Shown here: positions 17,177 through 25,984 of the stretch, piece by piece | Layout: every line of letters starts with the position of its first letter | Numbering within the stretch: the stretch's first letter is position 1 | DNA from: Candidatus Saccharimonadota bacterium | GTDB lineage: Bacteria > Patescibacteriota > Saccharimonadia > Saccharimonadales > Saccharimonadaceae | NCBI GenBank assembly: GCA_017511865.1 | Contig: JAFWIQ010000010.1 | Coordinates: 53,367-117,366, forward strand | DNA length: 64,000 bases | Direction of reading: 5' to 3' | Program-made: the position numbers and the translations under genes | The notes under the pieces: generated by a model | Told to the model about the DNA's origin: nothing | Databases searched by the model: none | The model's input: the letters and a program-made list of their open reading frames with translations, nothing else

Positions 17177-18062
17177 TGACTGGTTGCTCCTCTCCTCCAC
17201 TTTCAGTGGTTATAGTTTTTGTAGTCGGAGTGATAGAAGATTTGTTCATATAGTAAGCTGTAGCTTCGGCGCCAAGAATGAGTGAATCGTCGCCGCCCCA
17301 TTCTATGGTGGCGCGTTCGATGTTAAAATCACGGATTGAGCGCTCGATGTTGTTTAAGACGGTGGTGGTGGTAGCGGAACTTGCTTCCACGGAAAGACTA
17401 ACAGATATGGCATTGAGCCCTTTCCCTATAGACGCGGCGGAAGTGGTGCCGCTTGGGCTGAGGGATTCTGGCGTCCAATTGGAGACGACAAATAATTTGT
17501 TCAAGCTAGCGAGAAGGGCTTCTTCGTTTTTGAAGGTAGGAAGAGCGTCTGGAATAACACGAAGAGCGGAACAACTTTTGATCAGTTGGCTAGCCGCGGC
17601 TAATTCCTCAGCGGTGTTGGCTTTATTATATATATTATTGAGTTCTTTGTAGGTGAAGTTTTTGGCGGTGTCGGGATTGATACAACCAGAATCATCTTCT
17701 TTGGGTACGGAATTTAAGGCTTGATTGGCTGCGAGGTCTTCTAGAATATTGGCGCGCAGGGTGCCGGGGATTTCGGATAGTTCGATGCTGTCTGGCTCGC
17801 AGGCTTCTATTTCGCTATCGGAATATACACTTCCGCTTGGGCTTGTGCAGATGCCTGCAGATTTGATGACTTTAGAGTAAGCAGCGATAGCTCCATCTTG
17901 ACCACCAATGACTTTGGCGTTGAAAGAGATTAGTTGAACGAAGTGAGAGACCAAGGCAATAGCAACACCCAAGAAAATGGAAGCACCAAGAACCGAAAGT
18001 ATCATATATTGTTGAGCTTCTGAAATTTTGGCGCGTTTGCCGATAGCGACTTCTTTAGCCAT
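17148..18062 (-). CDS. PilO-like pilus assembly protein
   Basis: 304 residues from the ATG at 18062 (MAKEVAIGKRAK), chosen because GGAGGT lies 7 bp upstream. One transmembrane helix (about 17-42: YMILSVLGASIFLGVAIALV), then a mostly helical region and a C-terminal alpha/beta part resembling the ring fold of PilO (LNAISVSLSVEASS ... FNIERATIEWGG). Position after pilN supports PilO; similarity is weak. The extracytoplasmic domain has four Cys, possibly two disulfides. It ends with an acidic tail overlapping the next gene. Confidence 0.7.
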   Translation of the reverse strand: MAKEVAIGKRAKISEAQQYMILSVLGASIFLGVAIALVSHFVQLISFNAKVIGGQDGAIAAYSKVIKSAGICTSPSGSVYSDSEIEACEPDSIELSEIPGTLRANILEDLAANQALNSVPKEDDSGCINPDTAKNFTYKELNNIYNKANTAEELAAASQLIKSCSALRVIPDALPTFKNEEALLASLNKLFVVSNWTPESLSPSGTTSAASIGKGLNAISVSLSVEASSATTTTVLNNIERSIRDFNIERATIEWGGDDSLILGAEATAYYMNKSSITPTTKTITTESGGEEQPVNEDDELDEL

Positions 18063-18063
18063 T

Positions 18064-19263
18064 TTATTGACCTCCATTCGTGTTAGCATTACAGGCGGCG
18101 TCACCTTTTTCGCAATCTTTGGCGCGTTTGCCAAACATGGATTGAATCTGGACATAAGAATCGGTTACATTGCGACGACCAGTTGGGCCGATAGCGAGCA
18201 TATGAGTATTATCAAATTTGTAAACTTCGGGGTTTAACCGAATGGTAGCTGAGAAGCGCAATACTAACTCTTCGGAAGAATCACGGCCATTGGAAGAATC
18301 AGAAATCGTAATACCACTTCCCCCTTCACTATCACTTTCCTGTTCGCTTTGTGGGACTAATGCACATGAGTTGTCTTCTTTCCATTTTGGAGTGGAGCTA
18401 CCCGACTCAATCTCGCCAGTGTAAGTGATGCAGGCGCTATTGAAATGTGCTACGTTTGCGATAGTGCCATCTAGGCTCATATATGGCTCAGTGCTGCTAG
18501 GATTTTCTTTGTACCATTCGTTGTATTGGGGAGTGCGCCAGATGCGAACAACTTGAGTGCCCTCGTAGTCCTCTGTGGTGTAATCATTATTAGGAATAAT
18601 GGTGTCCGTTTCGCTTGCGGAGCTATTGGATGACGGGTCGCAACCTTCAGCATTAATGGTCCAGTAGGCATAGAAATTCTTATTGGAGTCAGAGAAAAAG
18701 GCGCCTTTGGAATCTGATTCTATAATACAGTAGGCAGGAATAACATTGTTGTTTTTGTCTACATAGGAGCCGTAATCATAATGCATATATTGCATACTTT
18801 TTTTGAAGGAATCTAGCACGTTGTAATCAATGTATGGGGGATTTTTGGCGTCGGCCTGAGCGTCGAAAGAAAGCGTGGGGCCATCATCGGAGAGGTCGAC
18901 GCTTAATTCGGAAATTTCAATAGTATCGGCACCGGTCGGAAGAAGAGCAGTAAGAATATTGAAGGTGCGAGATAAAACTTTTTTGTCGCTGGTGAGGGAG
19001 GAAATGTTGGAAAGCTGGTCTTTGATGGTAATAAAATCATTGAGGTCTGTATAAGAAACAACTTTGTCGTTCATGAGTTTGATGGTGTTGTCTTTACTCT
19101 CGATGATAAGGTTTTGGCCGCCGACAATTAGGCCAAAAATAAGAGTGACACCGACGCTGGCTGCCGCCACGACAGCACAAAGGAAGAAAATAAGATTGCG
19201 AAGTTTGAGAGTCTTAATCATTTCATCCTTGATGTCGGGGACAAGATTAATTTCGCGAGCCAT
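18064..19263 (-). CDS. pilN: PilN-like pilus assembly protein
   Basis: 399 residues. The N-terminus MAREINLVPDIKDE is the conserved PilN cytoplasmic peptide that binds PilM. A transmembrane helix (about 26-50) and a coiled-coil to ring-like region (about 55-140, ending ELSVDLSDDGPTLSFDAQ) follow. The protein is about twice the usual PilN size because of a long extracytoplasmic insertion rich in Ser, Asn and acidic residues (about 145-330) with several Cys. The start ATG overlaps the pilM stop (TAATG). Confidence 0.8.
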   Translation of the reverse strand: MAREINLVPDIKDEMIKTLKLRNLIFFLCAVVAAASVGVTLIFGLIVGGQNLIIESKDNTIKLMNDKVVSYTDLNDFITIKDQLSNISSLTSDKKVLSRTFNILTALLPTGADTIEISELSVDLSDDGPTLSFDAQADAKNPPYIDYNVLDSFKKSMQYMHYDYGSYVDKNNNVIPAYCIIESDSKGAFFSDSNKNFYAYWTINAEGCDPSSNSSASETDTIIPNNDYTTEDYEGTQVVRIWRTPQYNEWYKENPSSTEPYMSLDGTIANVAHFNSACITYTGEIESGSSTPKWKEDNSCALVPQSEQESDSEGGSGITISDSSNGRDSSEELVLRFSATIRLNPEVYKFDNTHMLAIGPTGRRNVTDSYVQIQSMFGKRAKDCEKGDAACNANTNGGQ

Positions 19264-20309
19264 TAGTCATTACTCCTTTCTGATAAGCCAATCGCAACAG
19301 CAAATTCACTGGCGACATTCATGAGAGCTTTTTGTTGCTCTGGCGTGGTGCGAACGAGTTGCCATGGATTACCCTTCATGGTCGGAACGTTGGTTTTGGC
19401 TTCGATGTATTCTGAAAATAGAGGAATCATGCTAGCAAAACCAGAGAGAACAATGCCACCAACTTTGCCACCTAGATACTTGGTTTGGAAGAAGCGAACG
19501 GATTTAGCAAGTTCGGAGGCAAAATTATCGAGATGTGAACTGAGAGCTTTAAATACTTGCCCTTCGACCTGATTCTGGTCGAGGCCGAATTTGAGGATGA
19601 ATTGTCTGGATTGATCCTCGCGGACATTGAGACCGGTAGCTACTGCTCTAACCAAAACGATGAATCCGCCTGGGACTGAACGCACGAGACGTGGTTGTCC
19701 TTTAAAATTAACAACGATATCGGTAGATTTTTCACCAAAGTCAACTATCATAGTGGCGTCGATGGCGCCTGGAACAGCAAGTGCTCTAGCCATAGCGAGT
19801 GGCTCTGGCTCCATGGCAATAATATTGAGGCCGGTTTTTTCAATCATCTCCATAGTGGACTCGGCATAATCTTTAGCAACAGAAGATACTAGAACCTCGG
19901 TCTTGGCTGGATCATTGGGGCTGGGTCCAAGAATAAGATAATCTGCCTTGGCGTCATTGAGCGCCATGGGAACATATTTGTCTAGCTCGTATTTGAAAGA
20001 TTTGCGAAGTTCTTTTTCTGGAAGCGTTTCTGTCTCGACGACCGATGTGAAAGTTTTGGTGGCTGGTAGGCCGATGGCGATGTTCTTGGTCTTGATGCCC
20101 GCTTGATTGGTGGCGCCCAAAATGGCCTCACCGAGGCGTTTTTTGCCTAAATCGGATGAGTCTTGGGTAAGTTTTTGATCGATTGGTACGTAGGCATATT
20201 TTTGCAGAGTCCAACCATGTTGGCTGCTACCAGAAAGCTGCACGATTCGCATCGAATTTGTCCCGATATCTAGGGAGAAAAAGTCGCCCACGCCATGCAA
20301 TAAGTTCAT
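19263..20309 (-). CDS. pilM: Pilus assembly ATPase-like protein PilM
   Basis: Actin-like cytoplasmic protein (348 residues) that forms a ring with the PilN N-terminus. Visible segments are FFSLDIGTNSMRIVQL (phosphate 1), MIVDFGEKSTDIVV (phosphate 2) and GGIVLSGFASMIPLF (adenosine region). The open frame continues upstream to 20345, but TATAAT lies 7 bp before the ATG at 20309, so MNLLHGVGDFF is taken as the start. First gene of the operon pilM-pilN-pilO-small gene-pilB. Confidence 0.93.
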   Translation of the reverse strand: MNLLHGVGDFFSLDIGTNSMRIVQLSGSSQHGWTLQKYAYVPIDQKLTQDSSDLGKKRLGEAILGATNQAGIKTKNIAIGLPATKTFTSVVETETLPEKELRKSFKYELDKYVPMALNDAKADYLILGPSPNDPAKTEVLVSSVAKDYAESTMEMIEKTGLNIIAMEPEPLAMARALAVPGAIDATMIVDFGEKSTDIVVNFKGQPRLVRSVPGGFIVLVRAVATGLNVREDQSRQFILKFGLDQNQVEGQVFKALSSHLDNFASELAKSVRFFQTKYLGGKVGGIVLSGFASMIPLFSEYIEAKTNVPTMKGNPWQLVRTTPEQQKALMNVASEFAVAIGLSERSND

Positions 20310-20396
20310 GCTATATATTATATGCTTGTGCTTTAGGAATGTCAATTAAAAAATGTTTTTGTAGACGGCGTGCCACGCCTATAAGTTCGCTCAAAT

Positions 20397-20963
20397 TTAT
20401 TTTTTTGCCTGCCTTAACCAATAAAACCTTTCTTGATTGCCAGTTTTCCCTTTTAACTCATTGTCACGCTTATTGATGATAATAAAATTATTTTGTTTGA
20501 GCCAATATTCAAAATCTTTAATAATTTGGCGACGAATGGTTTCGTTTTTTATGATGCCGTTATTTAATTGGCTGGGCCTGGCTTCAAATTGAGGTTTCAG
20601 CATAACCAAGAAATCCGTATGGTTGTCGGATAAATGTTTTTTTGCATGAATAAGAATTTCGGTCAAAGAGATAAAAGAGACGTCGGCAACGATGACATCT
20701 GGGAATGAATCCAAATTGAATTCAAAAATGTCGGTTTTTTCGTGAAGCTCGATGCGAGGGTCGTATCTCAAGGGCTTTTCCATTTGATTAGTTCCCTTTT
20801 CGATGGCAATAACTTCTTTGGCGCCGTGGTTAAGGGCGTATTTGGTGAAGCCGCCAGTAGAGGAACCAATATCTAAAACTACTTTGTTTTGAAAATCAAA
20901 ATTGAAGGCCTTTGCGGCGTCGGATAGCTTAATATAGCCTCTGGATATGTCTTGGCTGCCCAC
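20397..20963 (-). CDS. TlyA/FtsJ-like rRNA 2'-O-methyltransferase without S4 domain
   Basis: 188 residues from a GTG at 20963. It contains SRGYIKLSDAAKAF, the SAM-binding VVLDIGSSTGGFTKYAL, VIAIEKGTNQM, and the catalytic region VIVADVSFISLTEIL and MLKPQFEA, all typical of the TlyA haemolysin/rRNA methylase family. The N-terminal S4 RNA-binding domain of full TlyA (about 60 residues) is absent. It starts 7 bp after the efp stop, so it is cotranscribed with efp. Target ribose unknown. Confidence 0.8.
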   Translation of the reverse strand: MGSQDISRGYIKLSDAAKAFNFDFQNKVVLDIGSSTGGFTKYALNHGAKEVIAIEKGTNQMEKPLRYDPRIELHEKTDIFEFNLDSFPDVIVADVSFISLTEILIHAKKHLSDNHTDFLVMLKPQFEARPSQLNNGIIKNETIRRQIIKDFEYWLKQNNFIIINKRDNELKGKTGNQERFYWLRQAKK

Positions 20964-20970
20964 AAATATC

Positions 20971-21531
20971 CTATTTTTTGCGTTCTCTATACGCGTAAGT
21001 TTCGGTATCTACCGAGACAATGTCGCCTTCCTTAATAAAGGCAGGAACTTTGATAACGACGCCGGTTTCGAGGGTGGCATCTTTCATGACAGAGGTTGAA
21101 GTATCGCCCTTGACGGCGTTTTCGGTATAAGTAACAGTAAGCCAAAGATTCTTCGGCAAAACGAGGTTAATTGGCGTACCGTTATAGAATTGAATTTCCA
21201 TTTCGTCGCCGTCTTTCATGAAGTCTTTGGAATCGGCTACCATATCTGCAGAAAGCTCGTATTGCTCAAAACTTTCTGGATCCATGAAATAAAATTTTTC
21301 ATCATCTTTATAAAGATACTGAACTTTACGGGTAGTGACTTCGGCGGGTTCGATTTTTTCTTGACCTTTGAAAGTCTTGGGTAAAAGCGCCCCTGTAATG
21401 AGGTTTTTAACCTTAACGTTAACTATGGAGCCACCCCGGCCCATGACTTTTTGAGAATATTCGACTACTTTATATGGCTGACCATCCAAAGTAATCAGAA
21501 CATTTTTCTTTAAATCTGTTGGTCCGTACAT
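20971..21531 (-). CDS. efp: Elongation factor P
   Basis: 186 residues, normal length, three beta-barrel domains. The N-terminal domain has NVLITLDGQPYKVVEYSQKVMGRGGSIVNV; the modified-residue loop position (SQKVMGRGGS) follows the family layout. The C-terminal signature TASVMKDATLETG is close to the family's GDT...K.A.LETG. EF-P rescues ribosomes stalled at proline runs. A ribosome site AAGGAG lies 5 bp upstream. It follows rpsR closely. Confidence 0.96.
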   Translation of the reverse strand: MYGPTDLKKNVLITLDGQPYKVVEYSQKVMGRGGSIVNVKVKNLITGALLPKTFKGQEKIEPAEVTTRKVQYLYKDDEKFYFMDPESFEQYELSADMVADSKDFMKDGDEMEIQFYNGTPINLVLPKNLWLTVTYTENAVKGDTSTSVMKDATLETGVVIKVPAFIKEGDIVSVDTETYAYRERKK

Positions 21532-21540
21532 TTTATCTCC

Positions 21541-21738
21541 TTAATTATTGGTAACAAATGGCAAAAGCGCTAAATGGCGAGCACGCTTAATGGCAACCGC
21601 AAGTTGGCGTTGCTGCTTGGCAGAAAGGCCGGTCTTGGCAATTGGTTCGATGCAGCCATAAGTGTCGATATATCGCTGAAGAGTTTTAACGTCGCGATAA
21701 TCGAAGTAGAGATTTGGATCACTTTTAATTTTTTTCAT
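21541..21738 (-). CDS. rpsR: Ribosomal protein S18
   Basis: 65 residues: [17 protein letters not shown], then [29 protein letters not shown], the S18 core. It forms a dimer with S6 on the 30S platform. The N-terminal extension is short. Third gene of the rpsF-ssb-rpsR unit, a classic gene order. Confidence 0.97.
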   Translation of the reverse strand: MKKIKSDPNLYFDYRDVKTLQRYIDTYGCIEPIAKTGLSAKQQRQLAVAIKRARHLALLPFVTNN

Positions 21739-21764
21739 ATTATATCCTTCGCTTTAATTTTTTA

Positions 21765-22217
21765 TTAGAATGGGACATCGCTTAAGTCGATTTCACCTTC
21801 TGGGATGTCGTCGGGGAGGTCGGAAGCAGGAGCTTCGTTAGAGGTGTTTGAAGATTCAAAATTATTAGAACCACCGTTGTCGCGAGAGCTGCCGGTGAAG
21901 TTAAAATCTTCGACCACGATTTCGACACGAGAACGCTTTTGACCACTGGTCTTGTCTTCCCAACTACGTTGATCGAGGCGGCCAGAAACAAGAACTCCGG
22001 AGCCTTTTTTGGCGTATTGATTAATCATCTCGCCCAATTTGCCCCAAGCAGAGCAGTCGATAAAAGAGACGTCCTCTTTTTGTTCCCCATTGGAATCACG
22101 ATAAACACGATTGACCGCAACTGAGAAGCTACAAACACTAGCTCCGTTAGGAGTGGTGCGCAACTCTGGGTCGCGAGTTAGATTACCTGTAATAATAGCC
22201 TTAGAAAATCCGCGCAT
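21765..22217 (-). CDS. ssb: Single-stranded DNA-binding protein
   Basis: 150 residues: OB fold (about 1-105) with ITGNLTRDPELRTTPNG and VSFIDCSAWGKLGE, then a Gly/Asn/Ser-rich linker and the acidic tip IDLSDVPF that recruits partner proteins. Placed between rpsF and rpsR as in many bacteria. The start is 2 bp after the rpsF stop with AAAGGAG. Confidence 0.97.
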   Translation of the reverse strand: MRGFSKAIITGNLTRDPELRTTPNGASVCSFSVAVNRVYRDSNGEQKEDVSFIDCSAWGKLGEMINQYAKKGSGVLVSGRLDQRSWEDKTSGQKRSRVEIVVEDFNFTGSSRDNGGSNNFESSNTSNEAPASDLPDDIPEGEIDLSDVPF

Positions 22218-22218
22218 T

Positions 22219-22584
22219 TTATTCTCCTTTTTCTACGGTTACTTCGTTTTTGCCCTCGTTTGTGGCTTTTTCGGCACGACGAGCAGCAAATTTAGCCTTG
22301 CGTTCATCCACCTTGACAAGGAGATAGCGCAAAACTTCGTCGGTAATATTGAGGCTGGACGAAATTTTGGCTGGGGCTTCCGCAGGGAGCTCGAGGTCAA
22401 AATAATAATAAACGGCAAAATTTTGACTTTTGATTGAGTAGGCGAGGCGTTTTTTGCCATCGTTCTCTTCTTTTTTAATTTTGCCACCAGCGGATTCGAT
22501 AATTTTTTTGACTTTATCGAGAGCTGGATCTAGATTCACCTCTAAATCGGGGTGAAATAGGACTGAAAGTTCGTAATCTTTCAT
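22219..22584 (-). CDS. rpsF: Ribosomal protein S6
   Basis: 121 residues from the ATG at 22584 (MKDYELSVLFHPD), chosen over the longer frame because AAAGGAG lies just upstream. The fold is recognisable from YELSVLFHPDLE, KRLAYSIKSQNFAVYYYFDLE and VLRYLLVKVDE. An acidic-basic C-terminal tail of about 20 residues is added. First gene of the rpsF-ssb-rpsR unit. Confidence 0.96.
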   Translation of the reverse strand: MKDYELSVLFHPDLEVNLDPALDKVKKIIESAGGKIKKEENDGKKRLAYSIKSQNFAVYYYFDLELPAEAPAKISSSLNITDEVLRYLLVKVDERKAKFAARRAEKATNEGKNEVTVEKGE

Positions 22585-22602
22585 AAAAACTCCTTTGGTT
22601 AA

Positions 22603-22629
22603 AGCAAACACAGATATTGCTTGTTTGCT
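22603..22629 (-). promoter_or_regulatory. Leader hairpin upstream of rpsF
   Basis: Eight-bp perfect stem AGCAAACA (22603-22610) with TGTTTGCT (22622-22629) directly before the ribosome site; TATAAT lies further upstream near 22645. S6:S18 complexes often bind the leader of this operon, so this is a candidate, but the known CCG-containing motif is not evident. Confidence 0.4.
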
Positions 22630-22652
22630 GAGCTGATAATGGGTTGATTATA

Positions 22653-24830
22653 TCATACACCGGCAATCTGGTCAAACTCTTCCATCGAGGAGATGAGGAG
22701 ATCGCGGGGCTTGTTGCCATTTTGAGGGCCGATGACACCGATTTCTTCAAACCAGATGGCAAGGCCAGAAACAAAACCGTGCCCTTTGCCAAGATAAGTT
22801 TGTAGCATAGCGGTAGAAAATTTACCTTTGCTGAGAGAAATTTCGACAGCCTTGCGAACGAGTGGATCGTTCGGGTCGTAACGCCGGCCAAGGTCTCCTA
22901 AATCGCCGCCACCGCCGCCCATGCCTTTGATGGCGACTTGCTGAGAAATAACTTCATTATTGTATTCTGGAGCGCGCTGAGCCCTTAAGAAATCTGTGAC
23001 TTTATTAATGTCCTCATCGGAAGTCCAAGCACCCTGAATACGACGTGGTTTGCCCATCATATCAGTAGTGAGAAGAAGCATATCACCTTTACCGAGGAGT
23101 TTTTCGGCACCGCCTTGGTCAAGCATAATGCGTGAGTCCATCTGGGAGCCGACAGCAAAAGCAATGCGGCCTGGGATGTTGGCTTTAATAAGGCCAGTAA
23201 TAACCTTAACCTCTGGACGCTGAGTGGCGAGTACGAGATGGATGCCAGCGGCACGACCCTTCTGGGCAATGCGGACAATGAGCATTTCTAGATCTTTCCC
23301 TGCCATCATCATAAGATCGGCCATCTCGTCGATAATGACAACGATGTATGGCATTTTGCCTTCTTTTTTGGGATCATCTTCGGCGGACTTAGCCATTTTG
23401 GCGTTATAATCGGCGATATTTTTGACTTTTTCTTCTGCCATTAAAGTATAGCGTCGTTCCATTTCGCCAACGGCCCATTTCATGGCGGAAAGAGCTTTGT
23501 CTGTTTGGGTAATGATTGGAGTGAGAAGGTGTGGAATATCATTGTATTGAGCCATTTCGACTTGTTTGGGATCGACAATGATGAGCTTCATGTCGCTAGG
23601 AGAGTTACGATAAAGAAGCGAGCTAATGAGGGTGTTGCTCATGACGGATTTACCTGAACCGGTAGTACCAGCAATAAGGAGGTGCGGCATTTTGGCAAGA
23701 TTTGCAACAACGGCGCGACCAGAAATGTCCTTCCCTACCGCAAAAGTAAGAGGATCAGTGGCTTTTTTCCAATCTGGGGACTCAAGAACACTGCGCAAAG
23801 GAACGTCGGCGGAGCGAACATTGGGGATTTCAACGCCAACGGAACGAGTGCCTGGGATTGGAGCCTCGATACGGATTTTGTCTACGGCGAGATTGAGGGC
23901 CAACTCCTTATCACGGGCAAGGATTTTACTAAGATTGACGCCGGCGGGAGGCTTCATAGTATACTGGGTGACCCGCGGACCAACATTAGCACCTTCCATT
24001 TCAACGTCGATACCAAACTCGGCAAGAGTGGACTTGATAACATACGCATTTTGCTGGATGTTGCCAGCATCGGCGGGAGATTGTTTTTTGCCGAGAAGAT
24101 CAGTGCTGGGCATTTTCCAGTCTGGATCGTTAACGGCGACAAGAGCGGTGGGTTCTTTGGGCGGTTCTTGAGCTGGCGCCTTGGTGGGAGTTTTGTGGAA
24201 TTTGCTTCTGACGCTAGATGTGGGGGCAGATTCGGTGGAACCCATGCCGGAATTGACTTTGATCTCGAGCTGACCGAGTTTTTTGCCTTTTTTGGTGGGC
24301 TCTTCGCTGGTGGATTTATTGTGCTTGGTGAGATTTTTGGTACCTTTGAAGAGGGTAATAGGCGAAATTTGAAGAATGAAAGCTGTGGTGATAAAAATTA
24401 GAACAAGATAAATAAAAATTACTACGCCTTGATTCAAAACATTAGTCGCAAGAGAATTTAGCCATTGTCCTACGATGCCACCATTTTGCCAAATAGCAGA
24501 GATACCAGAAATCCAAAATATCATGAGAATTGAAGCAACATAAACTGGCGTGGCGATGCGATTATCTTCGGAGCGAAAGATTTTGACCGCAAGATAAACA
24601 AGCAGTGCAGGAATGAAATAAGTAGCAAAACCGAGCCCGTTCAGGATAAATTGATGAACGACATTTAGAACGGTACCGCCTTGACCGAACCAAGTAATGA
24701 CAAAAAAGAGGGCAAGCGCAATCATGAGGACGGCAACTATCTGACGCCAGAATCCACCGGGGAGCTCGTGCTCGGGCCTAACCTCCTTTTTGGTGCGTTT
24801 TTTGGTTTTTTTACGCTTTTTGGTAGCCAT
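22653..24830 (-). CDS. ftsK: DNA translocase FtsK/SpoIIIE
   Basis: 725 residues from the ATG at 24830 (MATKKRKKTKKRTKK), placed by TATAAT 7 bp upstream; the longer frame is rejected. Basic N-terminus, four transmembrane helices (about 28-175), a low-complexity linker, then the alpha domain (ADAGNIQQNAYVIKSTLAEFGIDVEMEGANVG in parts), the motor with Walker A AGTTGSGKSVMSN and Walker B VVIIDEMADLM, and the gamma winged helix (KFSTAMLQTYLGKGHGFVS) that reads KOPS sites. It pumps chromosome DNA at division and works with the Xer recombinase. Confidence 0.95.
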   Translation of the reverse strand: MATKKRKKTKKRTKKEVRPEHELPGGFWRQIVAVLMIALALFFVITWFGQGGTVLNVVHQFILNGLGFATYFIPALLVYLAVKIFRSEDNRIATPVYVASILMIFWISGISAIWQNGGIVGQWLNSLATNVLNQGVVIFIYLVLIFITTAFILQISPITLFKGTKNLTKHNKSTSEEPTKKGKKLGQLEIKVNSGMGSTESAPTSSVRSKFHKTPTKAPAQEPPKEPTALVAVNDPDWKMPSTDLLGKKQSPADAGNIQQNAYVIKSTLAEFGIDVEMEGANVGPRVTQYTMKPPAGVNLSKILARDKELALNLAVDKIRIEAPIPGTRSVGVEIPNVRSADVPLRSVLESPDWKKATDPLTFAVGKDISGRAVVANLAKMPHLLIAGTTGSGKSVMSNTLISSLLYRNSPSDMKLIIVDPKQVEMAQYNDIPHLLTPIITQTDKALSAMKWAVGEMERRYTLMAEEKVKNIADYNAKMAKSAEDDPKKEGKMPYIVVIIDEMADLMMMAGKDLEMLIVRIAQKGRAAGIHLVLATQRPEVKVITGLIKANIPGRIAFAVGSQMDSRIMLDQGGAEKLLGKGDMLLLTTDMMGKPRRIQGAWTSDEDINKVTDFLRAQRAPEYNNEVISQQVAIKGMGGGGGDLGDLGRRYDPNDPLVRKAVEISLSKGKFSTAMLQTYLGKGHGFVSGLAIWFEEIGVIGPQNGNKPRDLLISSMEEFDQIAGV

Positions 24831-24933
24831 ATTTTGTATTATATCATAGTTCCTAGAAAGCACTAGGGGCTTCTGAGATTAATCTTGGTGTGCTTTACCT
24901 GGATTGTTTTTTATGATAGAATCTTGGAGAGAT

Positions 24934-25008
24934 TGGACCGTCGCCAAGCGGTAAGGCACTGGGTTTTGGTCCCAGCATTCGCAGGTTCGAATCCTGCCGG
25001 TCCAGCCA
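24934..25008 (+). tRNA. tRNA-Gln (TTG)
   Basis: Acceptor TGGACCG pairs with CGGTCCA; the anticodon arm is CTGGG-TTTTGGT-CCCAG with anticodon TTG, and the T arm is GCAGG-TTCGAAT-CCTGC. The discriminator is G and CCA is encoded (25006-25008). A TAGAAT just upstream may be the -10 box. The 3' end is repeated three more times within 920 bp. Confidence 0.95.
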
Positions 25009-25083
25009 TTTTTGTTTCACAAAAAATCAAAAAGCGAGGATTCGTTCTCACTTCGTTCGAATCGAATCCTGCCGGTCCAGCCA
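25003..25083 (+). repeat. 81-bp direct repeat, copy A, ending in a second tRNA-Gln 3' end
   Basis: It begins in the tRNA 3' end (CAGCCA), holds the hairpin TTTTTG-TTTCA-CAAAAA and the pair AGGATTCG/CGAATCCT, and ends with ATCCTGCCGGTCCAGCCA (25066-25083), an exact copy of the tRNA 3' end. The same 81 bp recur at 25761-25841 with four mismatches. Confidence 0.85.
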
Positions 25084-25094
25084 AATATAAATGT

Positions 25095-25120
25095 AATAGG
25101 TCGTGGCCTATTATTTTTTT
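25095..25120 (+). terminator. Terminator after the second tRNA-Gln 3' end
   Basis: AATAGG (25095-25100) and CCTATT (25107-25112) with seven T behind. Its position suggests that the tRNA-Gln transcript can include the second 3' end. Confidence 0.65.
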
Positions 25121-25302
25121 GCCAAAACCACATAAAACTGTTATAATATATTTAGATGAGCCTTAAGGCTTGTACTTTTATTTTTTAGAAAGGTTGGTGG
25201 CTATGTATGTCCAGAAACTACGAGTTGGACTCTTTGAAGCCCAGAGAGCAAGACGCTTTCGGCTGGTCTTTTTATTGTTGAAATGGTATCATAATAGATA
25301 TG

Positions 25303-25677
25303 ATGAATAAAATCGAACAAGAAGAATTGGCTGAGATTCTCAATTCCTATGGCATTGAAGGAGTTCTTTATGATGGTGCAAAGCAAATAACCCCAGACTC
25401 CATGATTTACATCTTTTCCGATAAGGATGGTGCAAAATACGTTCTTCTTGCCGCAGATTATCTAGGTGGCTATGAAGAGCTTGAAATGCCGTATGACTTT
25501 GAATTTGATGACGGATTTCCATATAGCCAAGCATCTTTTCGTGCAGTTAAAGTATTTTCTTACAAAGAAGATGCAAAGAAAAAGGCCGATGGATATATTG
25601 ATGACAAACATTATTGGACTAAGGCTAGTACTGGTGATGTTTGTATGCTCTTTGCCGTAGATGAATTAAAAGTATAA
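25303..25677 (+). CDS. Hypothetical protein between tRNA-end repeats
   Basis: 124 residues beginning MNKIEQEELAEILNSYG; two in-frame ATGs are adjacent and the second is preferred because a CATAAT lies 7 bp upstream. The product is acidic and aromatic (YVLLAADYLGGYEELEMPYDFEFDDGFPY), soluble, without signal peptide, and I do not recognise its family. It is the only sizeable gene in the 758-bp unit bounded by the two 81-bp repeats, so it may have arrived with them. The 120 bp upstream hold only very short frames. Confidence 0.55.
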   Translation: MNKIEQEELAEILNSYGIEGVLYDGAKQITPDSMIYIFSDKDGAKYVLLAADYLGGYEELEMPYDFEFDDGFPYSQASFRAVKVFSYKEDAKKKADGYIDDKHYWTKASTGDVCMLFAVDELKV

Positions 25678-25760
25678 AAAATACTCTATTCAAGTTTGAA
25701 ATTGTTGAGCTTTTGTTTAATATCTTCCTTGTAAATTGTTAATGCCTGGTTAATTTTGCT

Positions 25761-25841
25761 CAGCCATTTTTGTTTCACAAAAAATCAAAAAGCGAGGACT
25801 CGTTCTCACTTCGTCCGAATCGAATCCTACTGGTCCAGCCA
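25761..25841 (+). repeat. 81-bp direct repeat, copy B
   Basis: 77 of 81 positions match copy A. The tRNA-like 3' end has decayed (CCTACTGGTCCAGCCA instead of CCTGCCGGTCCAGCCA), so this copy is older or free of constraint. Confidence 0.85.
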
Positions 25842-25929
25842 AGAAAGAAAAAACGAGAGCTCGCTCTCGGTTTTTGTTTCTTGCGACCGGTCTTGGATGA
25901 ATATCCTGCCGGTCCAGCCAAATATAAAT
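25842..25929 (+). repeat. Palindrome followed by a fourth tRNA-Gln 3' end
   Basis: A hairpin centred on CGAGAG-CTCG-CTCTCG with A- and T-rich arms fills the first part; 25903-25929 is identical to 25066-25092, that is, the tRNA 3' end plus nine following bases. Confidence 0.75.
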
Positions 25930-25984
25930 ATAATAGTAGTTCCTTGGGCTTATTTTTCATTTAGTAATCTTTTAAATTTGGTGC

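Noticed and set aside
23682..24401. 239-codon frame opposite ftsK
   Set aside because: Lies entirely within ftsK on the other strand, no ribosome site, composition of a shadow frame.
25203..25310. 35-codon frame beginning MYVQKLRVG
   Set aside because: Very short, weak ribosome site; could be a leader peptide but nothing supports it.
24985..25930. CRISPR array or tandem tRNA genes
   Set aside because: Repeats are copies of a tRNA 3' end with uneven spacing; only the first copy has a complete cloverleaf.
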